Below are positions 19,253-29,203 of a stretch of DNA of 64,000 bases, in pieces. Source of the stretch: Acinetobacter qingfengensis (GTDB taxonomy: Bacteria; Pseudomonadota; Gammaproteobacteria; Pseudomonadales; Moraxellaceae); assembly GCF_008693185.1 (NCBI RefSeq), contig NZ_VXKN01000003.1:124001-188000 (forward strand), written 5' to 3'. Numbering within the stretch: position 1 is the first letter of the stretch; the number at the start of each line of letters is the position of its first letter. Under the pieces are notes generated by a model. It was given only the letters and a program-made list of their open reading frames with translations, did no database searches and had not been told where the DNA came from. The position numbers and the translations under genes are program-made.

Positions 19253-21427
19253 GTGATTGATCTCACTACAATAAAACGCTTGGGCTATAATTCTACCGTA
19301 ATGTATAATGTTAGAATGACAATAGCCTTTGTTGGCACAGCGCTTTTCCCCTATTGGCTTAATTATCAGATTCTATCTATTCCGTTGACACTTGGTGTTG
19401 TTGCTGCTGCACTCAGCGATATCGATGACCGATTTTCCGTTCGCTTGCGTAATTTACTTTTTACCTATGTCGGTTTTTTTACCACTGCAGCTCTGGTTGA
19501 AGTACTTTTCCCTCATCCGATTCTTTTTGCTTTTGCGCTGATCTTAATGTGCTTTAGCTTAATTTTACTGGGATCACTTGGTAAACGTTATGCAACGATT
19601 AGTTATGGTTGTTTGGTCATTTCTGTCTACACCATGCTAGGAGTAGATTTATTTCCCAACTGGTATGAACAACCTGCTTTGTTGGTAGCAGGGGCAGCAT
19701 GGTATGGCATATTATCCACCATCAGTTTTTTATTGTTTCCTGTACGAGTTGTTCAGGATCAACTGGATCAATGTTATCGGCAGCTTGGTAACTTCTTATT
19801 TGTAAAATCAAATTTATTTGATGTAGATATGACATCTGAAAGTTATCAGCAATCCATGATCGACTTATCGTTAGCCAGTGGGAAAGTGATCAGTATTTTT
19901 AATGAAACACGCGTTGCGCTACTGACACGTCTTAAAGGTGACCGTGGACAAAAAGATACTCGGCGCAGCCTACAATATTACTTTATTGCACAAGATATCC
20001 ATGAGCGCACTGACTCGGCACACATTGATTATTTACAATTAGCAAAGGTTTTTCAGCATCGAGATATTTTATTTCGCTTTCAACGAATATTGAGTCTACA
20101 GGCCAAAGCTTGTCAGGATTTGGCCTACGCAATTTCCAACAGACAACCCTACCACCACAATTCCCGCTTTAAATATGCTTTTAAAAATTTAAACAACTCC
20201 CTTGAACAACTGACCAAGGAACAACATTATGATATGGTCTGGATTAAATCCTTATATTCTCTACAAAAGAATTTAAAAGAAATTGATGCACAGTTACTCA
20301 ATCTTGAGTCTGAACGTGCTTTTATGAAGAATAAGACTTTACAAAAAGATGATGCACTCAAAGATGATGACTTAACTGGCTGGAAAGACATTAAACAACG
20401 TATATTGAGTAATTTTAGCCCTGAATCAGGATTGTTTCGTCATGCCACACGCCTTTCAATTCTCTTGCTGATTTCTCACGTCGTGGTACAACTGATGGAT
20501 CTAGAATACGGTTACTGGATTTTATTAACGGTTTTATTTGTCTGCCAACCAAATTTTAATGCAACACGACGCCGTTTAAAACTCAGGATTATTGGCACGC
20601 TGGCTGGTGTATTACTGGGAACATTTTTTCTGCATTTTATTCCGTCCAATGAAGGTTTATTGATTATTTCTATTATCAGTGGCGTGTTATTTTTGCAATT
20701 ACGGTCGCAACAATATGCGCAAGCAACAATGTTTATCACACTATTGGCACTCATTAATTTCCATTTTGCCGATCCACAATTAAATGCTGCCTTACCAAGA
20801 GCAATTTACACGATTATTGGCTGTTGTCTAGCATGGTTTGGTGTCATGTTTATATGGCCGGACTGGAAATTTCGTCGCTTACCCAATGTATTACAACGCA
20901 CCTTAACTAATCAGTGTGCATATCTTGCTGAAATTGTAAAACAATATCATAACGGTCGAAATAATGGACTGGATTATCGTCTGGTTCGCCGTCAGGCACA
21001 TGTGATGGATGCTGAGCTAGCCTCATTGATTTCCACGTTAGCCACTGAACCTGAATTTGATGCATTAAGAAAACAACAAGCTTTTAAATTTTTATGTCTA
21101 AATCACACAATGTTAAGCTATATTGCTGCTTTAGGAGCCCACCGACAACAACTGGATGAACAAGAGATTCTCGATGTTCTGGATCAGGCATTTTCAGATA
21201 TTCAAGGTGCATTATTATTTGATGAAAGACCTGAGCTTAAAGCACAAGCAGCCATTGAAACACTCAGACAACATATTCAAAAAGACCATCTTTTAATCAG
21301 TGAACCTGCCACACTAGTCTTGCAACAAATTGTCTTAATGCTCAATATTTTACCTGAACTTAGCCAGCTTAAACAAAATTTGAACGATACAGATGACCCT
21401 CATGCAACCGCACTTGCATCTTTATAG
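19253..21427 (+). CDS. FUSC/YccS-like inner membrane protein
   Basis: This 724-residue protein has two blocks of about five to six TM helices (about 20-165 and 400-530), separated and followed by large cytoplasmic helical regions. This is the YccS/YhfK/FUSC architecture related to aromatic-acid and fusaric-acid efflux components. The conserved SGLFRHATRLS segment before the second block and the GTLAGVLLGTFFLH-type helix are visible. Start: a GTG at 19253, because the nearby ATG at 19245 runs into a stop within four codons. It is a single gene. Its function in Acinetobacter is not established; a role as an exporter is inferred from the family. Confidence 0.85.
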   Translation: MIDLTTIKRLGYNSTVMYNVRMTIAFVGTALFPYWLNYQILSIPLTLGVVAAALSDIDDRFSVRLRNLLFTYVGFFTTAALVEVLFPHPILFAFALILMCFSLILLGSLGKRYATISYGCLVISVYTMLGVDLFPNWYEQPALLVAGAAWYGILSTISFLLFPVRVVQDQLDQCYRQLGNFLFVKSNLFDVDMTSESYQQSMIDLSLASGKVISIFNETRVALLTRLKGDRGQKDTRRSLQYYFIAQDIHERTDSAHIDYLQLAKVFQHRDILFRFQRILSLQAKACQDLAYAISNRQPYHHNSRFKYAFKNLNNSLEQLTKEQHYDMVWIKSLYSLQKNLKEIDAQLLNLESERAFMKNKTLQKDDALKDDDLTGWKDIKQRILSNFSPESGLFRHATRLSILLLISHVVVQLMDLEYGYWILLTVLFVCQPNFNATRRRLKLRIIGTLAGVLLGTFFLHFIPSNEGLLIISIISGVLFLQLRSQQYAQATMFITLLALINFHFADPQLNAALPRAIYTIIGCCLAWFGVMFIWPDWKFRRLPNVLQRTLTNQCAYLAEIVKQYHNGRNNGLDYRLVRRQAHVMDAELASLISTLATEPEFDALRKQQAFKFLCLNHTMLSYIAALGAHRQQLDEQEILDVLDQAFSDIQGALLFDERPELKAQAAIETLRQHIQKDHLLISEPATLVLQQIVLMLNILPELSQLKQNLNDTDDPHATALASL

Positions 21428-21499
21428 TATTAAAGATTCCCTTTTGCGCAGGGTTTAATGATAAAATACTGTAATGATTTTGTTCACTTGTAAACACTT

Positions 21500-22057
21500 A
21501 TGACATCGACCAACTACGCTTATACTTTACAGCCAGTCCCTTACGCAGTTTCTGAAGAAGAACAACGTGCCGCACAACTTATGATGTGGCGTAGCAGCAA
21601 TAAAATCAGTACCCGTACGTGGTTAATTATAGGCGTGCTATCACTTCTTGCCATTTTAGGATTAATCTTTATTCAGAACTACTCCACTATTTTTTGCTGG
21701 GTAATTTTAATCTGTTTAATTATCTTTATTGCTGTACGTATTTATGGTCTGGAATGGTATGCCAAACGCAAGATGCGGGAATTTCCTGTACAGGAAATTA
21801 AAGGTATTAGATTAGGCGTACAACCTCATGGCATGATCATGCAACAACAAATGGGCATGCAACAAGGCATGGCAAATATTGGCTGGAAAGATGTTTCTGA
21901 ATGGTATGATCATCCAGACTTTATCCTAATGACATTTACGGCAAAAGGCCAACAGGGTTCTTTCTTTTTACCAAAACGGATGGACAATAAAAACTTTCCT
22001 TTTTCCACCATTCGTAAACATTTAAAAGATTCTGTCGGTGAGCCGAAAAAAATCTAA
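21500..22057 (+). CDS. YcxB-like two-helix membrane protein
   Basis: This 185-residue protein has a soluble N terminus, two adjacent TM helices (about 40-80), and a cytoplasmic C-terminal domain. The C-terminal domain has a GWKDVSEWYDHPDF region and a closing FPFSTIRKHL segment resembling the YcxB-like family. A Met/Gln-rich stretch (about 110-125) is unusual. The function is unknown. It starts 72 bases after the FUSC gene in the same direction and is followed by a clear terminator. Confidence 0.7.
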   Translation: MTSTNYAYTLQPVPYAVSEEEQRAAQLMMWRSSNKISTRTWLIIGVLSLLAILGLIFIQNYSTIFCWVILICLIIFIAVRIYGLEWYAKRKMREFPVQEIKGIRLGVQPHGMIMQQQMGMQQGMANIGWKDVSEWYDHPDFILMTFTAKGQQGSFFLPKRMDNKNFPFSTIRKHLKDSVGEPKKI

Positions 22058-22079
22058 AGAGTCAAATTTCAAATGGATT

Positions 22080-22111
22080 AAGGGATCCGCTAGTTAGCAT
22101 GGATCCCTTTT
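22080..22111 (+). terminator. Rho-independent terminator after YcxB-like gene
   Basis: AAGGGATCC and GGATCCCTT form a nine-base stem around a 12-base loop, followed by a short T run. It separates the YcxB-like gene from the Fur-boxed gene downstream. Confidence 0.75.
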
Positions 22112-22149
22112 ATAATTCAATAATTTAGCCAAAATAAACTTTTAACAAT

Positions 22150-22168
22150 AATAATGATAATTAATATT
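22150..22168. promoter_or_regulatory. Probable Fur box upstream of PepSY/diflavin reductase
   Basis: AATAATGATAATTAATATT matches 15 of 19 positions of the Fur consensus GATAATGATAATCATTATC, including an unbroken ATAATGATAAT. It is about 75 bases upstream of the start codon. Iron-dependent repression is inferred. Confidence 0.65.
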
Positions 22169-22243
22169 ATTCGTAAAAATATTTAATTTAATCATTATTC
22201 ACGTATAATTCAGCGCAACTTTTCATACTTTCATTTCTTACGC

Positions 22244-24913
22244 ATGATCAAGAAAATTTTTTTCCAGATCCACTGGTTTTTAGGGATCACTGCTGGATTA
22301 ATTCTCTCACTAATGGGAATTACCGGAGCAATTTACTCATACGACCAGCAAATCCTCAAATGGATTAATCAGGATAGTTATGTTGTTACTGCACAAGCTC
22401 AGCCAAAATTAACGCCTGCACAACTTTATCAACATTTTATTCAACAAGATAACAATCTTAAGATTAATAGCATTACTGTTACACCAACACCAACAGAGTC
22501 GTCATCTATTAATATCGCAAAAGAAGGTGAACGCCGTGGCAAAAATATCATGGTCAACCCTTATAATGCAGAAATCCTGCCAGAGATCAAAGGTCGTGAT
22601 TTTTTCATGTTCATCATGCAATTACACCGTAATCTAACCGTAGGTCAAGTAGGTAAGCAAATTACAGGTGCGTGTACCTTAATGCTGATATTTTTTGTCC
22701 TTAGTGGTATTTATTTACGCTGGCCAAAAAAACATACCTTAAAGCAATGGTTATTTGTCAAACCCAAACTTAAAGGACGTAACTTTATTTGGGATTTACA
22801 TGCTGTAGTAGGAACATGGGTCATTGTTTTTTATCTGATTTTTGCCGTGACAGGTTTATATTGGTCATACGAATGGTGGCGTAATGGAATGTTTAAAGTA
22901 TTAGGCGTAGAACGTCCTCAGCCAATGCAAATGCAACCGGGGAATAATCGCACTCCAGCAAATGTACCGAATCCGAATATAGCTCGTGGCGAACGCCCAA
23001 GAATACAAGCAAATACAGATCATTCTTCACCAGCTGCAATAACAGGAAATCAACGTACATCAAACTCCATGCAATCACAGCAGAATCGTGGCAATTCACA
23101 ACAACAAGATAAACAACAATTAAGCTCTGTAGAAATGATTAATGCGCTTGATTTAACCTGGGCTGGCTTTAATCAGAAAATTCAACGTGAGTATTCATCG
23201 GTAACATTAAATTTACCCAAAAATAATCAGGGTAAAATAGAACTTAGCTTCTTCGATTTAGAACAACAACATGATCGGGCGCGTAATAGTGCAATATATA
23301 ATTATCAGGATGGTAAACTGGAAAAAGTTATTTTATACGCAGATAAAAAACTGAATGAAAAAATCATGAGTAGTATGTTACCTGTGCATCGTGGGAATTT
23401 CTTTGGTCCCGTTTATCATTTCATTGCCGCATTAGCATCTTTAGCCATGCCTTTATTCTTTATCACTGGCTGGATGTTATATTTAAAACGCCGCAGACAG
23501 AAAAAACTTACCCTTGCAGCCCGTGCTATAACAAGCACTGCCCTGCCATTTGACACTAATACAGAAAAATGGGCCATTATCTACGCCACTCAAACTGGAA
23601 TGGCAGAGCAAGTCGCTTATAACACCTCGACCAGTCTACAACAAGCAGGTATTGCTACAGAAGTTATTGCACTCAAAGATGTGAATGTTGAAAAAATACA
23701 GCAGTTACAACAAATATTATTTGTGGTGAGTACCTACGGAACAGGAGAAGCACCAGATCTCGCAACAGGATTTGTAAAAAAATACATGCATCAACAAGTA
23801 GATTTTTCTCAGGTAAAATGTGCAGTTTTAGCCATGGGCTCACAGGAATATGCAGAAACTTACTGCCTATTTGGACATCAATTGTATCACTGGTTAAAAC
23901 AAAATCAGGCACAACCAATTTTTGATGTCATTGAAGTAGATAACGGTAGTAGTACAGATCTTGAAAACTGGTTTACGCAATTAGCCAGAATTACACAACA
24001 AGATGTACACGCCGTGATTAATGAGAAAGTCTTTGATGACTGGCTGCTCATTTCCCGTAGTCTACTCAACGCAAATAGTGTTGGTGAACCTGCTTATGAA
24101 GTTTGTCTAAAACCACTCAATCAACAAATATGGCAGGCGGGAGATATTGCCGAAATACAACCAGGGAATAGTCTGGAGCGTATTGAACAGTTTATACAAA
24201 CGCACCAACTGAACACAACTGAACAATTGATGAATGCATTGCGTTATAAAGATTTAAGCCAAAACCTTCAAGTCGATTGCACACAATCCGATTGGATCAC
24301 ACAACTTGATCAATTGCCTTCTCGTGAGTATTCAATCGCCAGTCTTCCTGAACAGGGACAGTTACAACTTGTTGTACGTCAAAAACAATACTCACAAGAT
24401 CTAGGACTAGGCTCAGGCTGGCTAACTGCTCATGCTGAACTACAACAAAATATTCCTGTACGTATTCGCACAAACAGTAGTTTTCATCTAATTACTGATA
24501 ATCGACCAGCTATATTTATGGGTAATGGTACAGGAATCGCCGGTTTATTAAGCTTACTGAAACAACGTGAACAGTTGGGTTTCCATCAAAACTGGCTGAT
24601 TTTTGGTGAACGCCATCAGGCTGTAGATTATTTTTATCATGATCAAATTGAGCTATGGCTACAACAAGGTCATTTGCAACATGTAGATCTTGCATTTTCT
24701 AGAGATCAGGAACAACGAATTTATGTACAACATAAAATTCGTGAGCAGGAACAACGTTTAAAAGTTTGGTTAGATGAAGGTGCTGTAATTTATATTTGTG
24801 GCAGCATCGAAGGAATGGCAACTGGAGTGGATGAAGCTCTAAATGAACTTCTCGGGGAAGCACAGGTTGATGAACTACGTCAAAATGATCGCTATCGCCG
24901 TGATGTGTATTAA
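22244..24913 (+). CDS. PepSY-TM / flavodoxin / FAD-NADPH reductase fusion, probable ferric-siderophore reductase
   Basis: This 889-residue protein has an N-terminal PepSY-TM module with four TM helices (about 8-34, 138-160, 188-210, 388-415). Conserved His residues lie at or near helix ends (His10, His128, His186, His382, His392), suitable as heme ligands. A periplasmic PepSY domain lies at about 40-120. A Gln/Asn/Pro-rich loop (about 222-295) precedes helix 4. The cytoplasmic half is a flavodoxin domain (about 443-590, YATQTGMAEQ) plus a CysJ-type FAD/NADPH reductase with REYSIASLP, GNGTGIAG and IYICGSIEGMA, ending RYRRDVY as CysJ does. The inferred role is to carry electrons from NADPH through FAD, FMN and heme to the periplasm for iron release from siderophores. 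A Fur-type box precedes it and a terminator follows. Other electron acceptors are possible. Confidence 0.82.
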   Translation: MIKKIFFQIHWFLGITAGLILSLMGITGAIYSYDQQILKWINQDSYVVTAQAQPKLTPAQLYQHFIQQDNNLKINSITVTPTPTESSSINIAKEGERRGKNIMVNPYNAEILPEIKGRDFFMFIMQLHRNLTVGQVGKQITGACTLMLIFFVLSGIYLRWPKKHTLKQWLFVKPKLKGRNFIWDLHAVVGTWVIVFYLIFAVTGLYWSYEWWRNGMFKVLGVERPQPMQMQPGNNRTPANVPNPNIARGERPRIQANTDHSSPAAITGNQRTSNSMQSQQNRGNSQQQDKQQLSSVEMINALDLTWAGFNQKIQREYSSVTLNLPKNNQGKIELSFFDLEQQHDRARNSAIYNYQDGKLEKVILYADKKLNEKIMSSMLPVHRGNFFGPVYHFIAALASLAMPLFFITGWMLYLKRRRQKKLTLAARAITSTALPFDTNTEKWAIIYATQTGMAEQVAYNTSTSLQQAGIATEVIALKDVNVEKIQQLQQILFVVSTYGTGEAPDLATGFVKKYMHQQVDFSQVKCAVLAMGSQEYAETYCLFGHQLYHWLKQNQAQPIFDVIEVDNGSSTDLENWFTQLARITQQDVHAVINEKVFDDWLLISRSLLNANSVGEPAYEVCLKPLNQQIWQAGDIAEIQPGNSLERIEQFIQTHQLNTTEQLMNALRYKDLSQNLQVDCTQSDWITQLDQLPSREYSIASLPEQGQLQLVVRQKQYSQDLGLGSGWLTAHAELQQNIPVRIRTNSSFHLITDNRPAIFMGNGTGIAGLLSLLKQREQLGFHQNWLIFGERHQAVDYFYHDQIELWLQQGHLQHVDLAFSRDQEQRIYVQHKIREQEQRLKVWLDEGAVIYICGSIEGMATGVDEALNELLGEAQVDELRQNDRYRRDVY

Positions 24914-24932
24914 TATATCCTACTGATCTTTT

Positions 24933-24966
24933 AAATCCCCAACTCCAGATCAAGTTGGGGATTTTT
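24933..24966 (+). terminator. Rho-independent terminator after the reductase fusion
   Basis: AAATCCCCAACT and AGTTGGGGATTT form a 12-base perfect stem with an eight-base loop and a T tail, starting 20 bases after the stop codon. Confidence 0.88.
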
Positions 24967-25181
24967 AATCTAAAATGTGTTATTAAAAATAAACCAAAGC
25001 TAAAAATACAACCTGATAAACGTATTGATTACGCTTCTATTTTTTCTTCAACAAAAGTAGAAAAACATCAAGTATCGATCAACAAAAACCTAAAATATAA
25101 AACTTAACGAATATTAGCAATGTTTGATTAACATAGAATTGTAGGATATAGGTAAATTTGAAAATAATAAAATAAATATTA

Positions 25182-25257
25182 TGGTGGGCGCTGACGGGAT
25201 CGAACCGCCGACATTCTGCTTGTAAGGCAGACGCTCTACCAACTGAGCTAAGCGCCC
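25182..25257 (-). tRNA. tRNA-Val (anticodon TAC)
   Basis: The 76-nt cloverleaf on the minus strand has acceptor GGGCGCT, D-loop AGCTCAGTTGGTAGAGC, anticodon loop CTTACAA (TAC at 34-36), T-loop GGTTCGATCC and encoded CCA. It is the last gene of a four-tRNA transcript and is identical to the copy at 25537-25612. Confidence 0.96.
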
Positions 25258-25305
25258 TTATGTAAAATTAGTTAGATAACCAATTTTAATAAGATTTCTT
25301 GTAAA

Positions 25306-25382
25306 TGGCGCAGCGGACGGGACTCGAACCCGCGACCCTCGGCGTGACAGGCCGATATTCTAACCAACTGAACTACCGCTGC
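25306..25382 (-). tRNA. tRNA-Asp (anticodon GTC)
   Basis: The 77-nt cloverleaf has acceptor GCAGCGG paired with CCGCTGC, anticodon loop CTGTCAC (GTC), T-loop GGTTCGAGTCC and encoded CCA. It is the third gene of the tRNA operon and is identical to the neighbouring copy. Confidence 0.96.
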
Positions 25383-25435
25383 ACTTGCAAGAAAATTTAA
25401 GTCAACACAAAATTTTTAGATTACATATTCTTAAA

Positions 25436-25512
25436 TGGCGCAGCGGACGGGACTCGAACCCGCGACCCTCGGCGTGACAGGCCGATATTCTAACCAACTG
25501 AACTACCGCTGC
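25436..25512 (-). tRNA. tRNA-Asp (anticodon GTC)
   Basis: This is an identical second copy of tRNA-Asp, 53 bases from the other. It is the second gene of the operon. The CCA end is encoded. Confidence 0.96.
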
Positions 25513-25536
25513 ACTTAACAATCTGTATAAAAACTA

Positions 25537-25612
25537 TGGTGGGCGCTGACGGGATCGAACCGCCGACATTCTGCTTGTAAGGCAGACGCTCTACCAACTG
25601 AGCTAAGCGCCC
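25537..25612 (-). tRNA. tRNA-Val (anticodon TAC)
   Basis: This is the first gene of the tRNA operon, identical to the copy at 25182-25257. The cloverleaf, TAC anticodon and encoded CCA are all visible. The promoter lies 24 bases upstream. Confidence 0.96.
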
Positions 25613-25635
25613 ATAGTGTTTAACTTGTGAGGTGC

Positions 25636-25663
25636 ATTATAGAGATTCTTATTGCCGTGTCAA
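25636..25663 (-). promoter_or_regulatory. Sigma-70 promoter of the tRNA operon
   Basis: On the minus strand a perfect TTGACA (25663-25658) is separated by 16 bases from a perfect TATAAT (25641-25636). A GC-leaning discriminator (GCACC) follows, as is common for stringently controlled stable-RNA promoters. Confidence 0.85.
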
Positions 25664-25760
25664 ACGCTTTTGCCGTTTTTTTTAATTTTCACATTCATTT
25701 GTATAAAAAATAAATAAATTATTTGTAGTAACACTTAAATCGTTGATTATTTATGCAAAT

Positions 25761-26150
25761 CTAATCCTTTTCCATATCAATTTTTTCCACAAAATCAGAT
25801 TCTGGACGATACCAAAGCCAGATTGCAACCACAAACATAATGCTATTTGTCATTAATTTCACCCAAAAAGGTGCTGTGGTAAATAACATGATAATTGCAC
25901 TGATCAGCATCATGATTGAAGCGATCCATTTTGCTTTGCGTGGTACACTGCCATTCTCTCGCCACTGACGCAATGTTGGTCCATATTTAGGATGATTCAG
26001 TAACCATGCATCCATACTTGGCCATCCTTTTGATGCTGCCCATGCTGCCAGAATCAGAAAAACTGTGGTTGGCATACCTGGTAAAATTGCACCAATCATG
26101 GCAAGAATAAGAAAAAAAATCACCAAAATGCGCCAGAAAAAAATCCGCAT
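25761..26150 (-). CDS. DUF454 (YbaN-like) inner membrane protein
   Basis: This 129-residue protein has the DUF454 pattern. An N-terminal helix is followed by GAILPGMPTTVFLILAAW, then SKGWPSMDAWLLNHPKYGP with a basic RQWRENGSVPRKAKW segment, and two closing helices. It probably spans the inner membrane three to four times. No function is established for this family. It is a single gene on the minus strand, divergent from the DUF1853 gene, with a 104-base gap for both promoters. Confidence 0.85.
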   Translation of the reverse strand: MRIFFWRILVIFFLILAMIGAILPGMPTTVFLILAAWAASKGWPSMDAWLLNHPKYGPTLRQWRENGSVPRKAKWIASIMMLISAIIMLFTTAPFWVKLMTNSIMFVVAIWLWYRPESDFVEKIDMEKD

Positions 26151-26254
26151 AATGTGTACTCAAAAAAACTATGTTGCTAGTATAATTATTTTCATCCATG
26201 ATGTACCGTGATTTTTCTTATCCTATATATTAACGAAATCAATGAAAGGTATTC

Positions 26255-27106
26255 ATGTCTTTTTATGAGCCTTGGCTGGAATTCAAGCATCCAATTGTTC
26301 GTCAATTGGCTTTTGCAATTGCCAGCCCTGATTTAATTACACAATTTCCTAAAAGTATGCATTTGAATCAAGATATTCAAATGCATTCATCAACATTTTG
26401 GCAAAATTGCTTTAAACATTACCACGCCCGTCTACATTTTTTGGATCAATATCCGCAACAATTACTGGATTTTTTATCTCAAATTAAGAGTACTCGTTTA
26501 GGTTTAAGATTTGAAGGCTTACTTTGGTTTTGGTTACAAGATTCCTGTAATGGTTACTATGATTTACTTGGTCACAGCATCCAATACCATCAGGGTTCCA
26601 TAACATTAGGGGAAATTGATTTTTTATTACGCAATCGACAAACGGGGGAAATTGAACACTGGGAAGTTTGTTTAAAGTACTATCTGGCAGAACCTAATTT
26701 GAGTATTCATGGCTGGATCGGTTTAAATCCTGAAGATACCTTTTTACAAAAATTACAACATCTGGTTCAACAACAATTTAAATTCCAACGAGCTTTAAAT
26801 CACCCTATCGAAAAACGCTGGATAGTTATTAAAGGACAATTATTTTTACCTTGGAACCATCAAAAAATTCCGTCATGGATTAATATTGAGAGGAGATTAG
26901 GCACTTGGCAAAATCGTATTCCTGAACATCTGTCTGGTTTACGCCGTTTAAGTCGGCAAGAATGGTTATGTCCAGTATATGAGCAACATTATTCAAACCA
27001 ACAAAAAATATATTGGTGGACTGATGGACTATATTACCAATTTGATCACAATTATTTCTTAATGTTAAAATTAGATCTCAATTTCAGAACTATTTTTACA
27101 AAATAA
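26255..27106 (+). CDS. DUF1853 family protein
   Basis: This 283-residue soluble protein has an N-terminal segment KHPIVRQLAFAIASPDLI, then LGLRFEGLLWFWL, LGEIDFLLRN, and HWEVCLKYYL. These are DUF1853 features that resemble a nuclease-like fold (Glu/Asp with an E-V-K pattern). The nuclease link is only a pattern-based guess. The function is unknown. It has an AAAGG ribosome binding site and stands alone in front of the entericidin gene. Confidence 0.8.
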   Translation: MSFYEPWLEFKHPIVRQLAFAIASPDLITQFPKSMHLNQDIQMHSSTFWQNCFKHYHARLHFLDQYPQQLLDFLSQIKSTRLGLRFEGLLWFWLQDSCNGYYDLLGHSIQYHQGSITLGEIDFLLRNRQTGEIEHWEVCLKYYLAEPNLSIHGWIGLNPEDTFLQKLQHLVQQQFKFQRALNHPIEKRWIVIKGQLFLPWNHQKIPSWINIERRLGTWQNRIPEHLSGLRRLSRQEWLCPVYEQHYSNQQKIYWWTDGLYYQFDHNYFLMLKLDLNFRTIFTK

Positions 27107-27235
27107 CTATTTTTTATACAAATTATTACACCAATTAACAAGGCAAATACTGTTCTTTTGATCAAAAAGCAGCAATCTTAAAAACGTCCAATGACTTACA
27201 AACAAGACGATTCTAAAAACCCGAGGAGTAATAAC

Positions 27236-27376
27236 ATGAAAATTCTAGCAACTTTAGCCATCGCTTCAGCAGTATTACTAACAGGCTGTAATACATTTAA
27301 AGGGATTGGTCAGGATGTGTCCAAAGCTGGTGATAAAGTATCTCAAACTGCTGAGAAAACACAGGACAAACTGTAA
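27236..27376 (+). CDS. Entericidin EcnA/B-family lipoprotein
   Basis: This 46-residue lipoprotein precursor has a basic start MKILA, a hydrophobic signal and the lipobox LLTGC (Cys18), followed by NTFKGIGQDVSKAGD typical of entericidins. These small envelope lipoproteins are linked to toxin/antidote and stress roles in enterics; the role in Acinetobacter is not known. Start: the ATG at 27236 has GAGGAG upstream at normal distance. An upstream in-frame ATG would put charged residues ahead of the signal peptide, so it is rejected. A terminator follows. Confidence 0.88.
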   Translation: MKILATLAIASAVLLTGCNTFKGIGQDVSKAGDKVSQTAEKTQDKL

Positions 27377-27388
27377 TCTGACCAGTGT

Positions 27389-27427
27389 AATTAAAGAAGG
27401 CTAATCATGGTCTTCTTTAATTTTTTA
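27389..27427 (+). terminator. Rho-independent terminator after entericidin gene
   Basis: AATTAAAGAAG pairs with CTTCTTTAATT (11-base stem, 12-base loop), followed by a T run. Confidence 0.85.
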
Positions 27428-27492
27428 TAGATTTAAAATAATTTTTATAATAACTGTAGCGAATACGCTAAGATATTAGCTGTCTTTTCTAA

Positions 27493-28647
<1,155 letters not shown>

Positions 28648-28665
28648 ATTAATTTTAGTTATAAA

Positions 28666-28696
28666 AAATGCTTATTGTATATAGCAATAAGCATTT
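28666..28696. terminator. Bidirectional terminator between dapE and the chemosensory operon
   Basis: AAATGCTTATTG and CAATAAGCATTT form a 12-base perfect stem around a seven-base loop, between two converging transcription units. Confidence 0.8.
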
Positions 28697-28714
28697 ATCC
28701 TAAAACTGAGCTGA

Positions 28715-29173
28715 TTATTTTTTAGTAAATAATTGCTTTTGTATATTAGCCAAATTTGGAATTTGATACACATGACCATCTACTTCAACATATTGATAAA
28801 CTGTATCTGAGACTGGTCTATTAATATCACTCACCTGCGAAATTCGTAATCGCAGAGATTCAGGCATATGGTCACACAATAAAGCAAAACGTGTATTTTC
28901 TTCCTCGCCCTCTATGACTAACGCAGTCACATCATCGGCTTCTGGTGTACACAAATTGTAAGTCGGTAATTGCTTTTCATGCCATTCCACATAATGACTA
29001 TTTGCGCCAACTTTCATGGCAGATAGTACCATGTTCTGCGGCAATAAAATATTTGCATCATCATGGACAGGAATATCGTATGCATCAATAAAACCCGTTG
29101 ATGTTGCAATCAAACTTTGTAAATTTTCTTGCGATAAATGTGCAACAGTATGGTGAATTAAATTATTCTGCAT
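28715..29173 (-). CDS. Divergent CheW-like protein at the end of the pil-chp operon (ChpC-like)
   Basis: This 152-residue soluble protein has ILLPQNMVLSAMK, a WHEKQLPTYNL region, FALLCDHMPESLRLRISQV and YQYVEVDGHVYQIP. The order resembles the CheW beta-barrel (start strand, central PxxxL, late Val/Asp-Gly loop), although similarity is weak. It lies 30 bases after chpA in the same direction, with an AAGGAAG ribosome binding site. This is where Pseudomonas carries accessory chp genes such as chpC. The likely role is a second adaptor linking receptor and kinase. Moderate confidence: position is strong, sequence is weak. Confidence 0.65.
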   Translation of the reverse strand: MQNNLIHHTVAHLSQENLQSLIATSTGFIDAYDIPVHDDANILLPQNMVLSAMKVGANSHYVEWHEKQLPTYNLCTPEADDVTALVIEGEEENTRFALLCDHMPESLRLRISQVSDINRPVSDTVYQYVEVDGHVYQIPNLANIQKQLFTKK

Positions 29174-29203
29174 GACAAAACTTCCTTTTAAGGTTCATTA
29201 CAA

